From positions 3,224,001-3,288,000 of the forward strand of contig NZ_JBBOCJ010000001.1 of the NCBI RefSeq assembly GCF_038002345.1: DNA of 64,000 nt, in the 5' to 3' direction. Made by a program: the position numbers and the translations under genes. The notes below the pieces were generated by a model. It saw only the letters and a program-made list of their open reading frames with translations. It was not told the DNA's origin and made no database searches. Source of the stretch: Paenibacillus sp. FSL M7-0420. GTDB taxonomy: Bacteria; Bacillota; Bacilli; Paenibacillales; Paenibacillaceae. Of this stretch, positions 43,106-51,410 are shown piece by piece (positions within the stretch are counted from its first letter, which is position 1; each line of letters starts with the position of its first letter).

Positions 43106-43931
43106 AAAGATGACGGGACCTACCCGGCTCGAAGAGTATTCTGAGAAGTACAAGGACTTATTCCTCATGACCCGCCGCGGCGGCATCCTCGAAGTACGTA
43201 TGCACACTGACGGGGGACCTTTACATTTCGACTGGCCGGTCCAAGCGGCATATGGTCAGGTATGGTCAGATATTGGCCGTGATCCTGAGAATGAGGTCAT
43301 GATCCTTACAGGGACAGGAGAGCTGTGGCAGACAGGCAATCCTGAAGTCTGGACCACTAAATTCATGGATTGGCCGAACCGCCGGAAGCTGGAGATGTAT
43401 CATGAATCGCTCCGAATGATTGAAAATATGGTTCATTGCCTGGATATCCCCACGATTGGGGCGATCAATGGCACAGGCGCGCACTGGCAATTGGGAACGC
43501 TTTGTGATATTACCCTTTGTGCTGAGGACACCGTGTTCTTCGATGCCCATTATCTGGGCGGTGTTCCGCCTGGAGACGGAATCGTCCTGGCACTTCAAAG
43601 GATATTGGGAACCAAGAAAGCGGCATACTATGCATACACGGGGATGAACATTACTGCAGAGGAGGCACTAGACCTCGGTCTGGTCAGTGAGGTATTGCCT
43701 CGTGAACAGCTCTTTCCACGGGCGTGGGAGCTGGCAGAGATGATTATGCAGGCCCCCCGCTCTACGAGGCATCTTACGCATTCGATTGTGGCGCATCCGT
43801 GGAAACAAGCTTTGGCAGAGAATCAGGGGCTTCAGCTTACTCACCAATTGGTTGATATGGCGATTGATGAAGAGGGAATTCACGAGCGGCTGATGAAGCT
43901 TAAGGATCGTTTTCAGAGGAAAGACAACTGA
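43095..43931 (+). CDS. Crotonase-fold hydrolase, 6-oxocamphor-hydrolase-like, copy 2
   Basis: 278 residues from the ATG at 43095 (43092 is also ATG). Tandem paralogue of the preceding gene, of equal length and alignable end to end: EEYSEKYKDLFLMTRRGG, ITGTG-like LTGTGELW, IPTIGAINGTGAHWQL, DAHYLGGVPPGDG. Differences around the active site (THCEL to AHWQL, DPHYLGGT to DAHYLGGV) suggest a different substrate or a heteromer. It overlaps copy 1 by 11 nt, so the two are translationally coupled. Confidence 0.75.
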   Translation: MFNRKMTGPTRLEEYSEKYKDLFLMTRRGGILEVRMHTDGGPLHFDWPVQAAYGQVWSDIGRDPENEVMILTGTGELWQTGNPEVWTTKFMDWPNRRKLEMYHESLRMIENMVHCLDIPTIGAINGTGAHWQLGTLCDITLCAEDTVFFDAHYLGGVPPGDGIVLALQRILGTKKAAYYAYTGMNITAEEALDLGLVSEVLPREQLFPRAWELAEMIMQAPRSTRHLTHSIVAHPWKQALAENQGLQLTHQLVDMAIDEEGIHERLMKLKDRFQRKDN

Positions 43932-43948
43932 GAAGGGATAAGGGTGCT

Positions 43949-45157
43949 ATGAGATCGTTGACTGAGCTATTTAAGATTGGCAGCGGACCGTCGAGCTCCC
44001 ACACCATGGGGCCGGAGAAGGCGGCCGGAATCTTCAAAGCAGAAAATGAAGACGCAGACCAGTTCAAGGCACTGATCTATGGTTCCCTTGCCAAAACAGG
44101 TAAAGGCCATATGACGGACAAGGCTATTATCCGGGCACTCTATCCCGTCCGGACGGAGGTTCAATTTGTTCCACAGCCTGACTTTGATCTGCCTCATCCC
44201 AATACCATGGACTTGTTTGCTTACCAAGACGGTCAGCAAACAGCCTCCATGCGTGTTGCCAGTATCGGCGGCGGGGAGATCGTGATTGATGGGCGGGAGG
44301 AGACGCGGGGACCTGATGTCTACCCGGAGAACAGCTTTGCCGAGATCAGTGCCTATTGTAAAGCGAATCATATTCAGCTAAGCGATTACGTCGAGCAGCG
44401 TGAAGGCATACAGATCTGGGATTTCCTCCAAGGCATCTGGGAAGCGATGAAGCGTTCGATCGACGAGGGGCTATCCGTCACAGGTATTCTGGAAGGCGGG
44501 CTTAATGTCGAACGCAAGGCGAAATATCTGTATCATCAGGGGACTGTGGATGAGAGCCCGGAGACGCGTGAGAACCGGATCGTCAGCGCGTACGCTTTTG
44601 CCGTCAACGAACAGAATGCGGCTGCCGGTACAGTCGTAACGGCTCCAACCTGCGGGGCCTGCGGTGTTGTACCCGCCTCGCTCCGTTATATGCAGGAGAA
44701 GCTGCAGGTCCCGGACGAACAGATTCTCCGGGCGCTGGCGGTCGGCGGGCTCATCGGTAATCTGGTCAAGCAGAACGCCTCGATCAGCGGCGCTCAGTGC
44801 GGCTGCCAGGCGGAGGTGGGCACGGCTTGCTCTATGGCTGCGGCTGCACTCGCCGAACTGTCGGGTATGGAGATCGACCAGATTGAGTATGCGGCGGAGG
44901 TGGCCATGGAGCACCACTTGGGGTTAACCTGTGATCCGATTAACGGACTGGTTCAGATCCCTTGTATTGAGCGGAATGCTGTGGGTGCGATGCGGGCGAT
45001 CAATGCGCTGAGTCTGGCGAAGTTCTTGTCCGGTTCCCGTAAAATATCCTTTGATCTGGTTGTACAGACCATGTATGAGACAGGCCTGGACATGAACAGC
45101 AGGTACCGCGAAACTTCAGAGGGCGGGCTCGCTAAGTTCTACAACATGGGCAGTTAA
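43949..45157 (+). CDS. sdaA: Single-chain L-serine dehydratase (iron-sulfur)
   Basis: 402 residues. The N-terminal SdaAB-like half starts FKIGSGPSSSHTMGPEKAA. The C-terminal catalytic half has iron-sulfur cysteines in APTCGACGVVPASL, AQCGCQAEVGTACSMAAA and HLGLTCDPINGLVQIPCIER. It converts serine (or a related hydroxyamino acid) to an oxo acid and ammonia. Bacillus normally has two subunits; the fused form is the enterobacterial layout, with a shorter N-terminal half here. As last gene of the acylase operon it may deaminate the amino acid released by the M20 enzyme. Terminator at 45184. Confidence 0.83.
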   Translation: MRSLTELFKIGSGPSSSHTMGPEKAAGIFKAENEDADQFKALIYGSLAKTGKGHMTDKAIIRALYPVRTEVQFVPQPDFDLPHPNTMDLFAYQDGQQTASMRVASIGGGEIVIDGREETRGPDVYPENSFAEISAYCKANHIQLSDYVEQREGIQIWDFLQGIWEAMKRSIDEGLSVTGILEGGLNVERKAKYLYHQGTVDESPETRENRIVSAYAFAVNEQNAAAGTVVTAPTCGACGVVPASLRYMQEKLQVPDEQILRALAVGGLIGNLVKQNASISGAQCGCQAEVGTACSMAAAALAELSGMEIDQIEYAAEVAMEHHLGLTCDPINGLVQIPCIERNAVGAMRAINALSLAKFLSGSRKISFDLVVQTMYETGLDMNSRYRETSEGGLAKFYNMGS

Positions 45158-45183
45158 ATGAAAATGATATCGCTATAGATGAG

Positions 45184-45222
45184 GAACGTCCCTGGCTGCC
45201 GGTTGGCAGAGGGGGCGTTTTT
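45184..45222 (+). terminator. Terminator, copy B of a repeated sequence
   Basis: GAACGTCCCTGGCTGCC ... GGCAGAGGGGGCGTTTTT, nearly identical to 36994-37031. Confidence 0.85.
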
Positions 45223-45342
45223 AATTGTGGTTATGTAAGCCAGATCTGGCCGCCCGCCAAGAAGGGATTTGACTTAAGCGCGGCCTGAATGAGAAAATGT
45301 ATGCGTGTACATCGAGTAGTCTATTCAGTGAGGAGGCACCAA

Positions 45343-46503
45343 ATGAAACAGCTACGCATTGGAATGATAGGTTATAAATTCATGGGCAAGGCCCACAGCA
45401 ACGCTTACCGCAGTCTGCCGATGTTCTTCCCCAAGGCAGTTAAGCCGCAAATGTCGGTCATCTGCGGACGCAATGAGGAAGCGGTTACAGAGGCTGCAGC
45501 ACAGCTTGGCTGGTCGGAGAGTGTGACCGACTGGAAAGAGCTGATTGCCCGCAGCGATATTGATCTGGTCGATATTAATGCGCCAAGTAATGCCCATAAA
45601 GAGATTGCACTTGCGGCTGCGGCCGCAGGCAAGCATATCTTCTGCGAGAAGCCGCTGGCGCTGAATCTGGAGGATTCCCGCGAGATGCTGGAGGCTGCTG
45701 AAAAGGCGGGAATTGCGCATATGATTGGCTTCAACTACCGTTTCTCCCCGGCGGTGCGGCTGGCGAAGCGTCTGATTGATAGCGGCCGCCTGGGCACCAT
45801 CTATCATTTCCGCGCATGGTTCCTGCAGGACTGGATTCTCGATCCGGAATTTCCGCTGGTCTGGCGGCTCCAGAAGGAGGTTGCCGGATCGGGATCGCAT
45901 GGTGATCTGGGGGCGCATCTGATTGACCTGGCCCATTTCCTCGTAGGGGATGTGGAGGAGGTTATCGGGATGAGCGAGACCTTCGTCAAGGAGCGGCCAC
46001 TGGCTACGGAGATGACTGGTCTGAGTGCCAAGGCAGGCAAGGATGCGCCGCGCGGTCCGGTAACCGTAGACGATGCAACGCTGTTCCTGGCCCGCTTCAG
46101 CAGCGGTGCGCTGGGCAGCTTCGAGGCGACACGCTTCGCAGCTGGACACCGCTCGACCAATTCCTTCGAGATCAATGGCAGCCTGGGCAGTGTGAAGTTC
46201 GACTTTGAACGGATGAACGAGCTGGAAGTCTACCTGACCTCGGACGACGAGGATGTGCAGGGCTTCCGCCGCGTACTTGCCACCGATCCGGCGCATGACT
46301 ATGCAGACGCCTGGTGGCCGCCGGGCCACACCATCGGATTCGAGCATACCTTCATTCATGAGATGCTGGAGCTGTCGAATGCCATTGAGGAAGGCCGTCA
46401 GCCGGAGCCGAACTTCAACGACGGCGTGAAATGCCAGGCGGTGCTTGAAGCGGTCGAGCGTTCGATTGAGCAGCGGCGCTGGGTTCCGATATCAGAGATG
46501 TAA
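45343..46503 (+). CDS. Gfo/Idh/MocA-family oxidoreductase
   Basis: 386 residues from the ATG at 45343, 7 nt after GAGGAGG; the upstream extension is rejected. NAD(P)-binding RIGMIGYKFMGKAHSNAYRS, the family motif CEKPLALNLEDSREML and the substrate-domain GSGSHGDLGAHLIDLAHFLV with its catalytic HLIDLAHF. It oxidises or reduces a cyclic polyol or sugar derivative; the substrate is unknown. Single-gene unit with its own terminator. Confidence 0.85.
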   Translation: MKQLRIGMIGYKFMGKAHSNAYRSLPMFFPKAVKPQMSVICGRNEEAVTEAAAQLGWSESVTDWKELIARSDIDLVDINAPSNAHKEIALAAAAAGKHIFCEKPLALNLEDSREMLEAAEKAGIAHMIGFNYRFSPAVRLAKRLIDSGRLGTIYHFRAWFLQDWILDPEFPLVWRLQKEVAGSGSHGDLGAHLIDLAHFLVGDVEEVIGMSETFVKERPLATEMTGLSAKAGKDAPRGPVTVDDATLFLARFSSGALGSFEATRFAAGHRSTNSFEINGSLGSVKFDFERMNELEVYLTSDDEDVQGFRRVLATDPAHDYADAWWPPGHTIGFEHTFIHEMLELSNAIEEGRQPEPNFNDGVKCQAVLEAVERSIEQRRWVPISEM

Positions 46504-46515
46504 GGGAAGACAGGG

Positions 46516-46553
46516 AAACACCGCCGGCCGCTTGATGGCCTGCGGTGTTTTTT
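46516..46553 (+). terminator. Terminator of the Gfo/Idh gene
   Basis: AAACACCGCCGGCC (46516-46529) / GGCCTGCGGTGTTT (46537-46550) followed by Ts. Confidence 0.88.
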
Positions 46554-46586
46554 GGGCTGTGGCCCGGACAGGCCGGGAAGGCGTAT

Positions 46587-46660
46587 GAGCCAAATGTATG
46601 CGGAAAACCGAATACATTTACTACGGTGGGAGGCGCGTGGACCAAATGTAGTCGAAAAAC
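46587..46660. repeat. 51-bp-type repeat: one full unit and the left half of a second
   Basis: GAGCCAAATGTATGCGGAAA ... CCGAATACATTT forms one unit (from 46587). The next starts at 46639 (GGACCAAATGTAGTCGAAAA) with a 52-bp step and is cut at 46660. Its missing right half (CCGACCACATTTGG) is found at 48266-48279, on the other side of the IS110 element. Confidence 0.82.
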
Positions 46661-46925
46661 AGGCATGACAAGACAGAGGCCTTGTCACCCCCAGGAATGA
46701 AAATAAGTGGGTGGCATCCGTCGCAACCATTCTAAATGAGGCTGTAGTCGTCAACACTACATATACAAATCAAAGGGCGGAAACGGTTACTGGGATACAC
46801 CCCGTGCGAAAAACTGTTCTATTGCGCTTTTCGAGCATCGCCTATTGTAGCCCCCAAAAGTACGTGTATTAAATTACACTCACTCGAGCGCATGATTTGT
46901 AAGCTGACGATGGAGGATGATTGGA
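46661..46925 (+). ncRNA. Candidate bridge RNA region of the IS110 element
   Basis: The noncoding left end, where IS110-group elements encode the bridge RNA that specifies target and donor DNA. It contains the hairpin TGTAGT-CGTCAAC-ACTACA (46743-46761), whose TGTAGTCG equals the left arm of the interrupted target repeat. A second stem, CGAAAA / TTTTCG, lies at about 46807-46837 and its start CGAAAAAC also occurs in the target. The boundaries of the RNA are not visible. Confidence 0.5.
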
Positions 46926-48158
46926 ATGGATGCTGTACGTATGTGTTGCGCCGGTCTAGACGTGCACCAGGAAACCGTTGTGGCCTGCGTGTTGAAAGGA
47001 CCGATCGAACAGAAACCACAATGTCACCTGAAAACCTTTGGGACGACAACCCGAGAATTGCTAGGCCTGCAAGATTGGCTGAATGAACACGGCTGTCGGG
47101 AAGTGGTGATGGAGAGTACCGGCGTGTTTTGGAAACCGGTATGGAATATCTTAGAGGGCAGTTGTGATCTGGTCTTGGCCAACGCCCAGCGGGTAAAGAA
47201 TATGCCGGGTCGAAAAAGTGACATGCAAGATGCGCGCTGGTTAGCGCAATTGCACCGTTGCGGGCTCATTGAAGGCAGTATGGTGCCAGAACAGGACATC
47301 CGGGATTTGCGAGACTTGACCCGTTACCGGAGTAAGATGGTGCAGGCGGTGACGGCGGAGAAAAACCGTATTCACAAAATCCTGCAGGATGCTAACATCA
47401 AGCTGACCACCTTTATGTCCGATCTATATGGGGTTTCGGGCCGGGGCCTGCTCCAGAAGATCATGGACGGCGAGGTCGTAGACGAAATGGCCGTTAAAAG
47501 CCTGGTCAAAACCCGTTTAAAAAAGAAAGTTCCGCAGTTGCTAGACGCGCTCAATGGCAAGTTGCGCCGTCATCATCGGGAGATGATTCGAGACCATTGG
47601 GACCACTTGGTCTATTTGGAGAAAAGGATCACGGAGCTGGAAGCGCGAATCGAGGCGAAGGCAGAACCGTACCTGGAGGTGATTGAACAAATTGACTCCA
47701 TTCCAGGAATTGAGCGGACGTCTGCCGTGACCATCTTTGCCGAAGTGGGGCCGCATGTCGCGGAAATGTTCCCGAGTGATGCGCAGTTTGCTTCATGGGC
47801 GGGGGTGTGTCCAGGGAACAACGAAAGCGCGGGAAAGCGAAGAAAGTCAAAAACGATGCAAGGGAACAAGCATCTGAAAGGGGCCTTGTGTCAGGCGGCT
47901 TGGGCGAACTCTCGGTCCTCGAACCGGATCGGCCAATTCTTTCGACGAATACGTAAGAGACGAGGCGATAAAAAAGCAAACGTCGCCACCGCGCATTTGC
48001 TGATTCGAATCCTCCATGCCCTGATGCGGGAGAAGAGGTCCTACCAAGAAATAGACGTCTCACTAGGCGATGAGACGTCCAAGAAAAACCGGTTGGATCG
48101 GTACGTGCAATATATCCAGCAGTTAGGATATAGCGTGCAACTAAATCCTACCCCATAG
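46926..48158 (+). CDS. IS110-family transposase (DEDD recombinase)
   Basis: 410 residues from the ATG at 46926, 9 nt after GGAGG; the ATG at 46917 abuts the ribosome site. The RuvC-like DEDD domain has Asp in CAGLDVHQETVVACV, Glu in VVMESTGVFWKPV, and the Asp pair in GRKSDMQDARWLAQL. A coiled coil follows. The C-terminal Tnp domain has SIPGIERTSAVTIFAEVG and the serine segment FASWAGVCPGNNESAGKRRK. Full length and without frameshift, so possibly active. Its GC-poor and distinct codon use relative to neighbours fits a mobile origin. Confidence 0.93.
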   Translation: MDAVRMCCAGLDVHQETVVACVLKGPIEQKPQCHLKTFGTTTRELLGLQDWLNEHGCREVVMESTGVFWKPVWNILEGSCDLVLANAQRVKNMPGRKSDMQDARWLAQLHRCGLIEGSMVPEQDIRDLRDLTRYRSKMVQAVTAEKNRIHKILQDANIKLTTFMSDLYGVSGRGLLQKIMDGEVVDEMAVKSLVKTRLKKKVPQLLDALNGKLRRHHREMIRDHWDHLVYLEKRITELEARIEAKAEPYLEVIEQIDSIPGIERTSAVTIFAEVGPHVAEMFPSDAQFASWAGVCPGNNESAGKRRKSKTMQGNKHLKGALCQAAWANSRSSNRIGQFFRRIRKRRGDKKANVATAHLLIRILHALMREKRSYQEIDVSLGDETSKKNRLDRYVQYIQQLGYSVQLNPTP

Positions 48159-48171
48159 TCTCCCCTTTTTC

Positions 48172-48193
48172 AAAAAAAACGAAACGTTTTTTT
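48172..48193 (+). terminator. Terminator within the IS right end
   Basis: AAAAAAACG-AAA-CGTTTTTTT hairpin just after the transposase stop. Confidence 0.7.
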
Positions 48194-48328
48194 AGGGCGG
48201 TGGGTCTTTTTTTGTCAAAATCCAGTCTGCGGTGCATTGTCCGGTACTTTTATTTTCGTATTAAACCGACCACATTTGGACTGTACACGCCACATAGGCT
48301 GGATGGTCAGCAGTAGCGCTCCATTCTT

Positions 48329-49222
48329 TCACCCTTGTTTCCGTGCCTGGGAAGGGGTTAGACCCTTGTATTGCTTGTACAGCTTGGTGAAGTAATTCGG
48401 ATTGTCACAGCCGACCCGGCCTGAGATCTCGGTAATGCTAAGGTCTGTTTCCAGCAACAGCCGCTGCGCCTCATCCATTCTGCAGAAATTCACATAATCG
48501 ATGAACGTCCGCCCGGTCAGCCTTTTGAAGGTTTTGCAGAAATGAAAAGGGTTCAGATTCACAAACCTGGCGGCAGCCTCAATCGACATCTTCTGATCTG
48601 TGTGGTTCTCCAGGTGTTCCAGCAGCGGCTTGAAGCGTTCGCGGTGGATGCCGCCCCGTTCCCCCTGCTCCCGCTCGCTGCGCTGACGGGCCGGGAAGGC
48701 CCGGGACATCAGGGTGAAGAACAGGTGCAGCTGATTCTTCACCACGAGCTGGAAAGCCGGCTGCTTCGCCTCCACTTCGGCAATCACCCGCTCCAGCAAA
48801 TGATAATACGCGGCGCATTCAGGCTGCTGGGCCGCAGGCATAACCGGGAATTGATTCAGATTATTGAGGTATGGGGCTACGAATTGCTCATGCTGGGAAT
48901 CTTGGTTCCGGTCCTTGAACAGCGAGGCATGGAACACAATTGAGACATACGACAGGTCACCGCTGCACAGGCTATAGCCGACATGAAGCCCGCCGGACGG
49001 CACCATAAGGACATCCCCCGGACCGGCCTCATAAGGCTTGCTATCCACATGGAAAATAGCTTGGCCTTCGCGCATAATAATGATCTCGAAATGCTCATGC
49101 CAGTGCAGAAACAGGATGTTCTGTTCAGGCGACACCTCCCGGCAGGTGTTGAAGAACAGACGGAACGGATACGTTTTCTCTTCCAGCCTTGGATATTCCT
49201 TGAGTTCCTTCGGATAGTTCAT
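48329..49222 (-). CDS. AraC-family regulator with cupin sensor
   Basis: 297 residues. The N-terminal cupin (LFLHWHEHFEIIIMREGQAI, GDVLMVPSGGLHVGY) is followed by a Gln/Glu-rich linker and two C-terminal HTH motifs (MSIEAAARFVNLNPFHFCKT and LSITEISGRVGCDNPNYFTK). Divergent from a sugar isomerase/dehydrogenase pair that it likely activates on binding a sugar. It lies beside the IS110 element but is intact. Confidence 0.88.
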   Translation of the reverse strand: MNYPKELKEYPRLEEKTYPFRLFFNTCREVSPEQNILFLHWHEHFEIIIMREGQAIFHVDSKPYEAGPGDVLMVPSGGLHVGYSLCSGDLSYVSIVFHASLFKDRNQDSQHEQFVAPYLNNLNQFPVMPAAQQPECAAYYHLLERVIAEVEAKQPAFQLVVKNQLHLFFTLMSRAFPARQRSEREQGERGGIHRERFKPLLEHLENHTDQKMSIEAAARFVNLNPFHFCKTFKRLTGRTFIDYVNFCRMDEAQRLLLETDLSITEISGRVGCDNPNYFTKLYKQYKGLTPSQARKQG

Positions 49223-49346
49223 GCTTGGTTCAACTCCCGCAAGATTCAGCTAGTTTAGCACAAGATAAGTAGAGATTTTGCCCAAAATGAGCGATATACT
49301 AGGAATGTTGCATTAACTATAAACCAATATTGGAGTGGCATACAAG

Positions 49347-50234
49347 ATGCAGGATACATTAAGAATCGGAACACTGGTTGGAGGCGGGGATGCGCTCAGA
49401 GTCATTCCGCAGATTATTGGACATGGATTCGAATCCTTCAGCTTAACCTTCTGGCAGACTACAGGGACTACTGATTTGGCAGAAACAGCGGCACAGGTGC
49501 GTGAACTGGCTGAGGAGCATGATTTCACAATTTCTTCAGTCGGCATATTCGGGAATCCGCTTACAGGGACAGGCGATAATTCAGATACGGTAGCCAGCTG
49601 GGAACGGCTGATTGACCATGCCCATTTGTTCGGTACCGATCTGGTCTCCGGCTTCACCGGACGTCTGCCCGGCGTATCTATAGATGAGTCGATTCCGAAG
49701 TTCGCTGAGGTGTTCGGTGAGCTGTCGAAGCGGGCGGCGGAGCGCGGAGTCAAGATCGCTTTTGAGAATTGCTCGATGGATGGGAATTGGCGGGCAGGGG
49801 ACTGGAATATTGCGCATAACCCAACAGCCTGGGAGAAAATGTTCAACGCGGTCAATGCCGATAATCTCGGCCTGGAATGGGAGCCCTGCCACCAGATGGT
49901 GCAGCTGATTGACCCGATCCCGCAGCTGCGCAAATGGACGGACAAGATCTTCCATGTCCACGGCAAGGACGCAACCATCGCCTGGGATATTATCAAGGAA
50001 TACGGAATCCACGGGCCAAAGCCTTATGTGTGGCACCGGACGCCGGGCTTCGGGGATACGAACTGGACCGATGTGATCTCGATTCTTCGTCAGGCCGGGT
50101 ATAAGGGAACGATCGATATTGAAGGCTGGCATGACCCTGTCTATCGTGATGATCTGGAGATGACCGGTCAGGTCCATGCACTGAATTATCTCAAAACCTG
50201 CCGGGGCGGCAGCTTCATCCCGAACCCGGTATAA
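49347..50234 (+). CDS. Sugar phosphate isomerase/epimerase-like TIM-barrel protein
   Basis: 295 residues from the ATG at 49347 (GGAG upstream). AP-endonuclease-2/xylose-isomerase-like barrel. Metal ligands appear in KIAFENCSMDGNW, LGLEWEPCHQM, KIFHVHGKDA and GTIDIEGWHDPVY. Likely interconverts a keto/aldo sugar or inositol intermediate. 15 nt upstream of a dehydrogenase gene with which it forms an operon. Confidence 0.85.
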   Translation: MQDTLRIGTLVGGGDALRVIPQIIGHGFESFSLTFWQTTGTTDLAETAAQVRELAEEHDFTISSVGIFGNPLTGTGDNSDTVASWERLIDHAHLFGTDLVSGFTGRLPGVSIDESIPKFAEVFGELSKRAAERGVKIAFENCSMDGNWRAGDWNIAHNPTAWEKMFNAVNADNLGLEWEPCHQMVQLIDPIPQLRKWTDKIFHVHGKDATIAWDIIKEYGIHGPKPYVWHRTPGFGDTNWTDVISILRQAGYKGTIDIEGWHDPVYRDDLEMTGQVHALNYLKTCRGGSFIPNPV

Positions 50235-50249
50235 CAGGAGGAACGAGCT

Positions 50250-51320
50250 ATGACAGCAGGACATCGTGTGGTTGTGGCGGGCTGCGGGGCTATGGCTAAT
50301 GAATGGATCACCTATGCACTGAAGCATGCTGATGGAATAGAGATTGTAGCACTCGTGGATATCCGGCGGGAGTCCGCTCAGGCCATGGCAGAAAGGCACG
50401 GGCTTACTTGCCCGGTATTTACTGAAGTGGAGCAGGCAATTGCGGATACAGCAGCTAATCTGGTATTTGATGTGACGGTACCGGCCAGCCATTACAGTAT
50501 TGCCAGCAGCGCGCTTGAGGCCGGATGTCATGTATTCGCGGAAAAGCCGCTGGCGGAGACGATGGAGCAGTGCAATTCGATCGTCAGCATCGCTGAACGT
50601 ACCGGCAGGAGCCATGCGGTGATGCAGAACCGCCGGTATGATCCGCGCATCCGTTCTTTGCGGGAGCTGATCACTTCAGGGGTTATAGGGCGGACAGGCT
50701 CTATCAGCGCGAACTTCTTCCTGGCTCCGCATTTCGGCGGCTTCCGGGATGCGATGGACAGCCCGCTGCTGCTGGATATGGCAATCCATACCTTCGATCA
50801 GGCCCGCTATATCAGCGGCGCTAATCCGGTAAGTGTGTACTGCCAGGAGTTCAATCCGCCGGGATCGTGGTATGCAGGGAATGCGGCGGCGGTCTGTATT
50901 TTTGAAATGTCGGACGGCTCCGTGTTCTGCTATCAAGGCTCCTGGTGTGCGGAAGGCGTGCCTACGTCCTGGGAAGCTTCTTGGCGGGTTCAAGGTGAAA
51001 AGGGCGCTGCTATCTGGGATGGCCAGGTTCTGCCTTATGCCGAGGTGATTAGTGCCGGGAGTGAACACTCCGGCCAGTTCCTCCATGAATTCGAGCGGAT
51101 CGAAGCGCCGGAGGTACAGATGGAGGAGACCTTCCATCAGGGCTGTCTCGATGAAATGTTCCGTTCGCTTGCCGAAGGCCGTCCGGCCGAGACGGATTGC
51201 CGCGATAACCGCTACAGCATGGCCATGGTGCTGGGCGCTCTGGAGAGTGCGCGGACTGGCCGCAAGCTTAGTATTGCCGAATTCATAGAGGGCGCTAAGC
51301 TGGCAGGGAGTAAGGCGTAG
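50250..51320 (+). CDS. Gfo/Idh/MocA-family oxidoreductase
   Basis: 356 residues. Rossmann start VVVAGCGAMANEWITYALKH, motif FAEKPLAETMEQCN, substrate domain DMAIHTFDQARYISG. CAGGAGGAAC precedes the ATG. Works with the barrel protein encoded just upstream, probably as dehydrogenase in a sugar or polyol catabolic step; the AraC gene at 48329 is the local regulator. Strong terminator at 51354. Confidence 0.86.
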   Translation: MTAGHRVVVAGCGAMANEWITYALKHADGIEIVALVDIRRESAQAMAERHGLTCPVFTEVEQAIADTAANLVFDVTVPASHYSIASSALEAGCHVFAEKPLAETMEQCNSIVSIAERTGRSHAVMQNRRYDPRIRSLRELITSGVIGRTGSISANFFLAPHFGGFRDAMDSPLLLDMAIHTFDQARYISGANPVSVYCQEFNPPGSWYAGNAAAVCIFEMSDGSVFCYQGSWCAEGVPTSWEASWRVQGEKGAAIWDGQVLPYAEVISAGSEHSGQFLHEFERIEAPEVQMEETFHQGCLDEMFRSLAEGRPAETDCRDNRYSMAMVLGALESARTGRKLSIAEFIEGAKLAGSKA

Positions 51321-51353
51321 GAGATTTTAGCAGGGGAAGCAAAATGGAATGCA

Positions 51354-51387
51354 AAAAGGCATGGGGAAAGCCCCATGCCTTTTCTTT
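51354..51387. terminator. Bidirectional terminator
   Basis: Perfect 13-bp stem AAAAGGCATGGGG / CCCCATGCCTTTT with a 4-nt loop and T-rich tail, between convergent operons. Confidence 0.92.
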
Positions 51388-51410
51388 TACCGCCGTCTTC
51401 TCAATTCTGG

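Larger units (their letters stand above)
46661..48266 (+). mobile_element. IS110-family insertion sequence in a 51-bp repeat unit
   Basis: About 1.6 kb, bounded by the two halves of an interrupted palindromic repeat: left flank ends GTCGAAAAAC (46651-46660), right flank resumes AAACCGACCACATTT (48263-48277). An AAAC or shorter core is present at both junctions, so the exact edge is uncertain by up to four bases. No terminal inverted repeats are seen, as expected for IS110. It holds a 265-nt noncoding left end, one transposase gene and a noncoding right end of about 108 nt. Confidence 0.82.

Noticed and set aside
42266..43931. Ordinary enoyl-CoA hydratases for fatty acid oxidation
   Set aside because: The pattern of His and PGDG residues and the EYSEKY start fit 6-oxocamphor hydrolase better, and no acyl-CoA genes are nearby.
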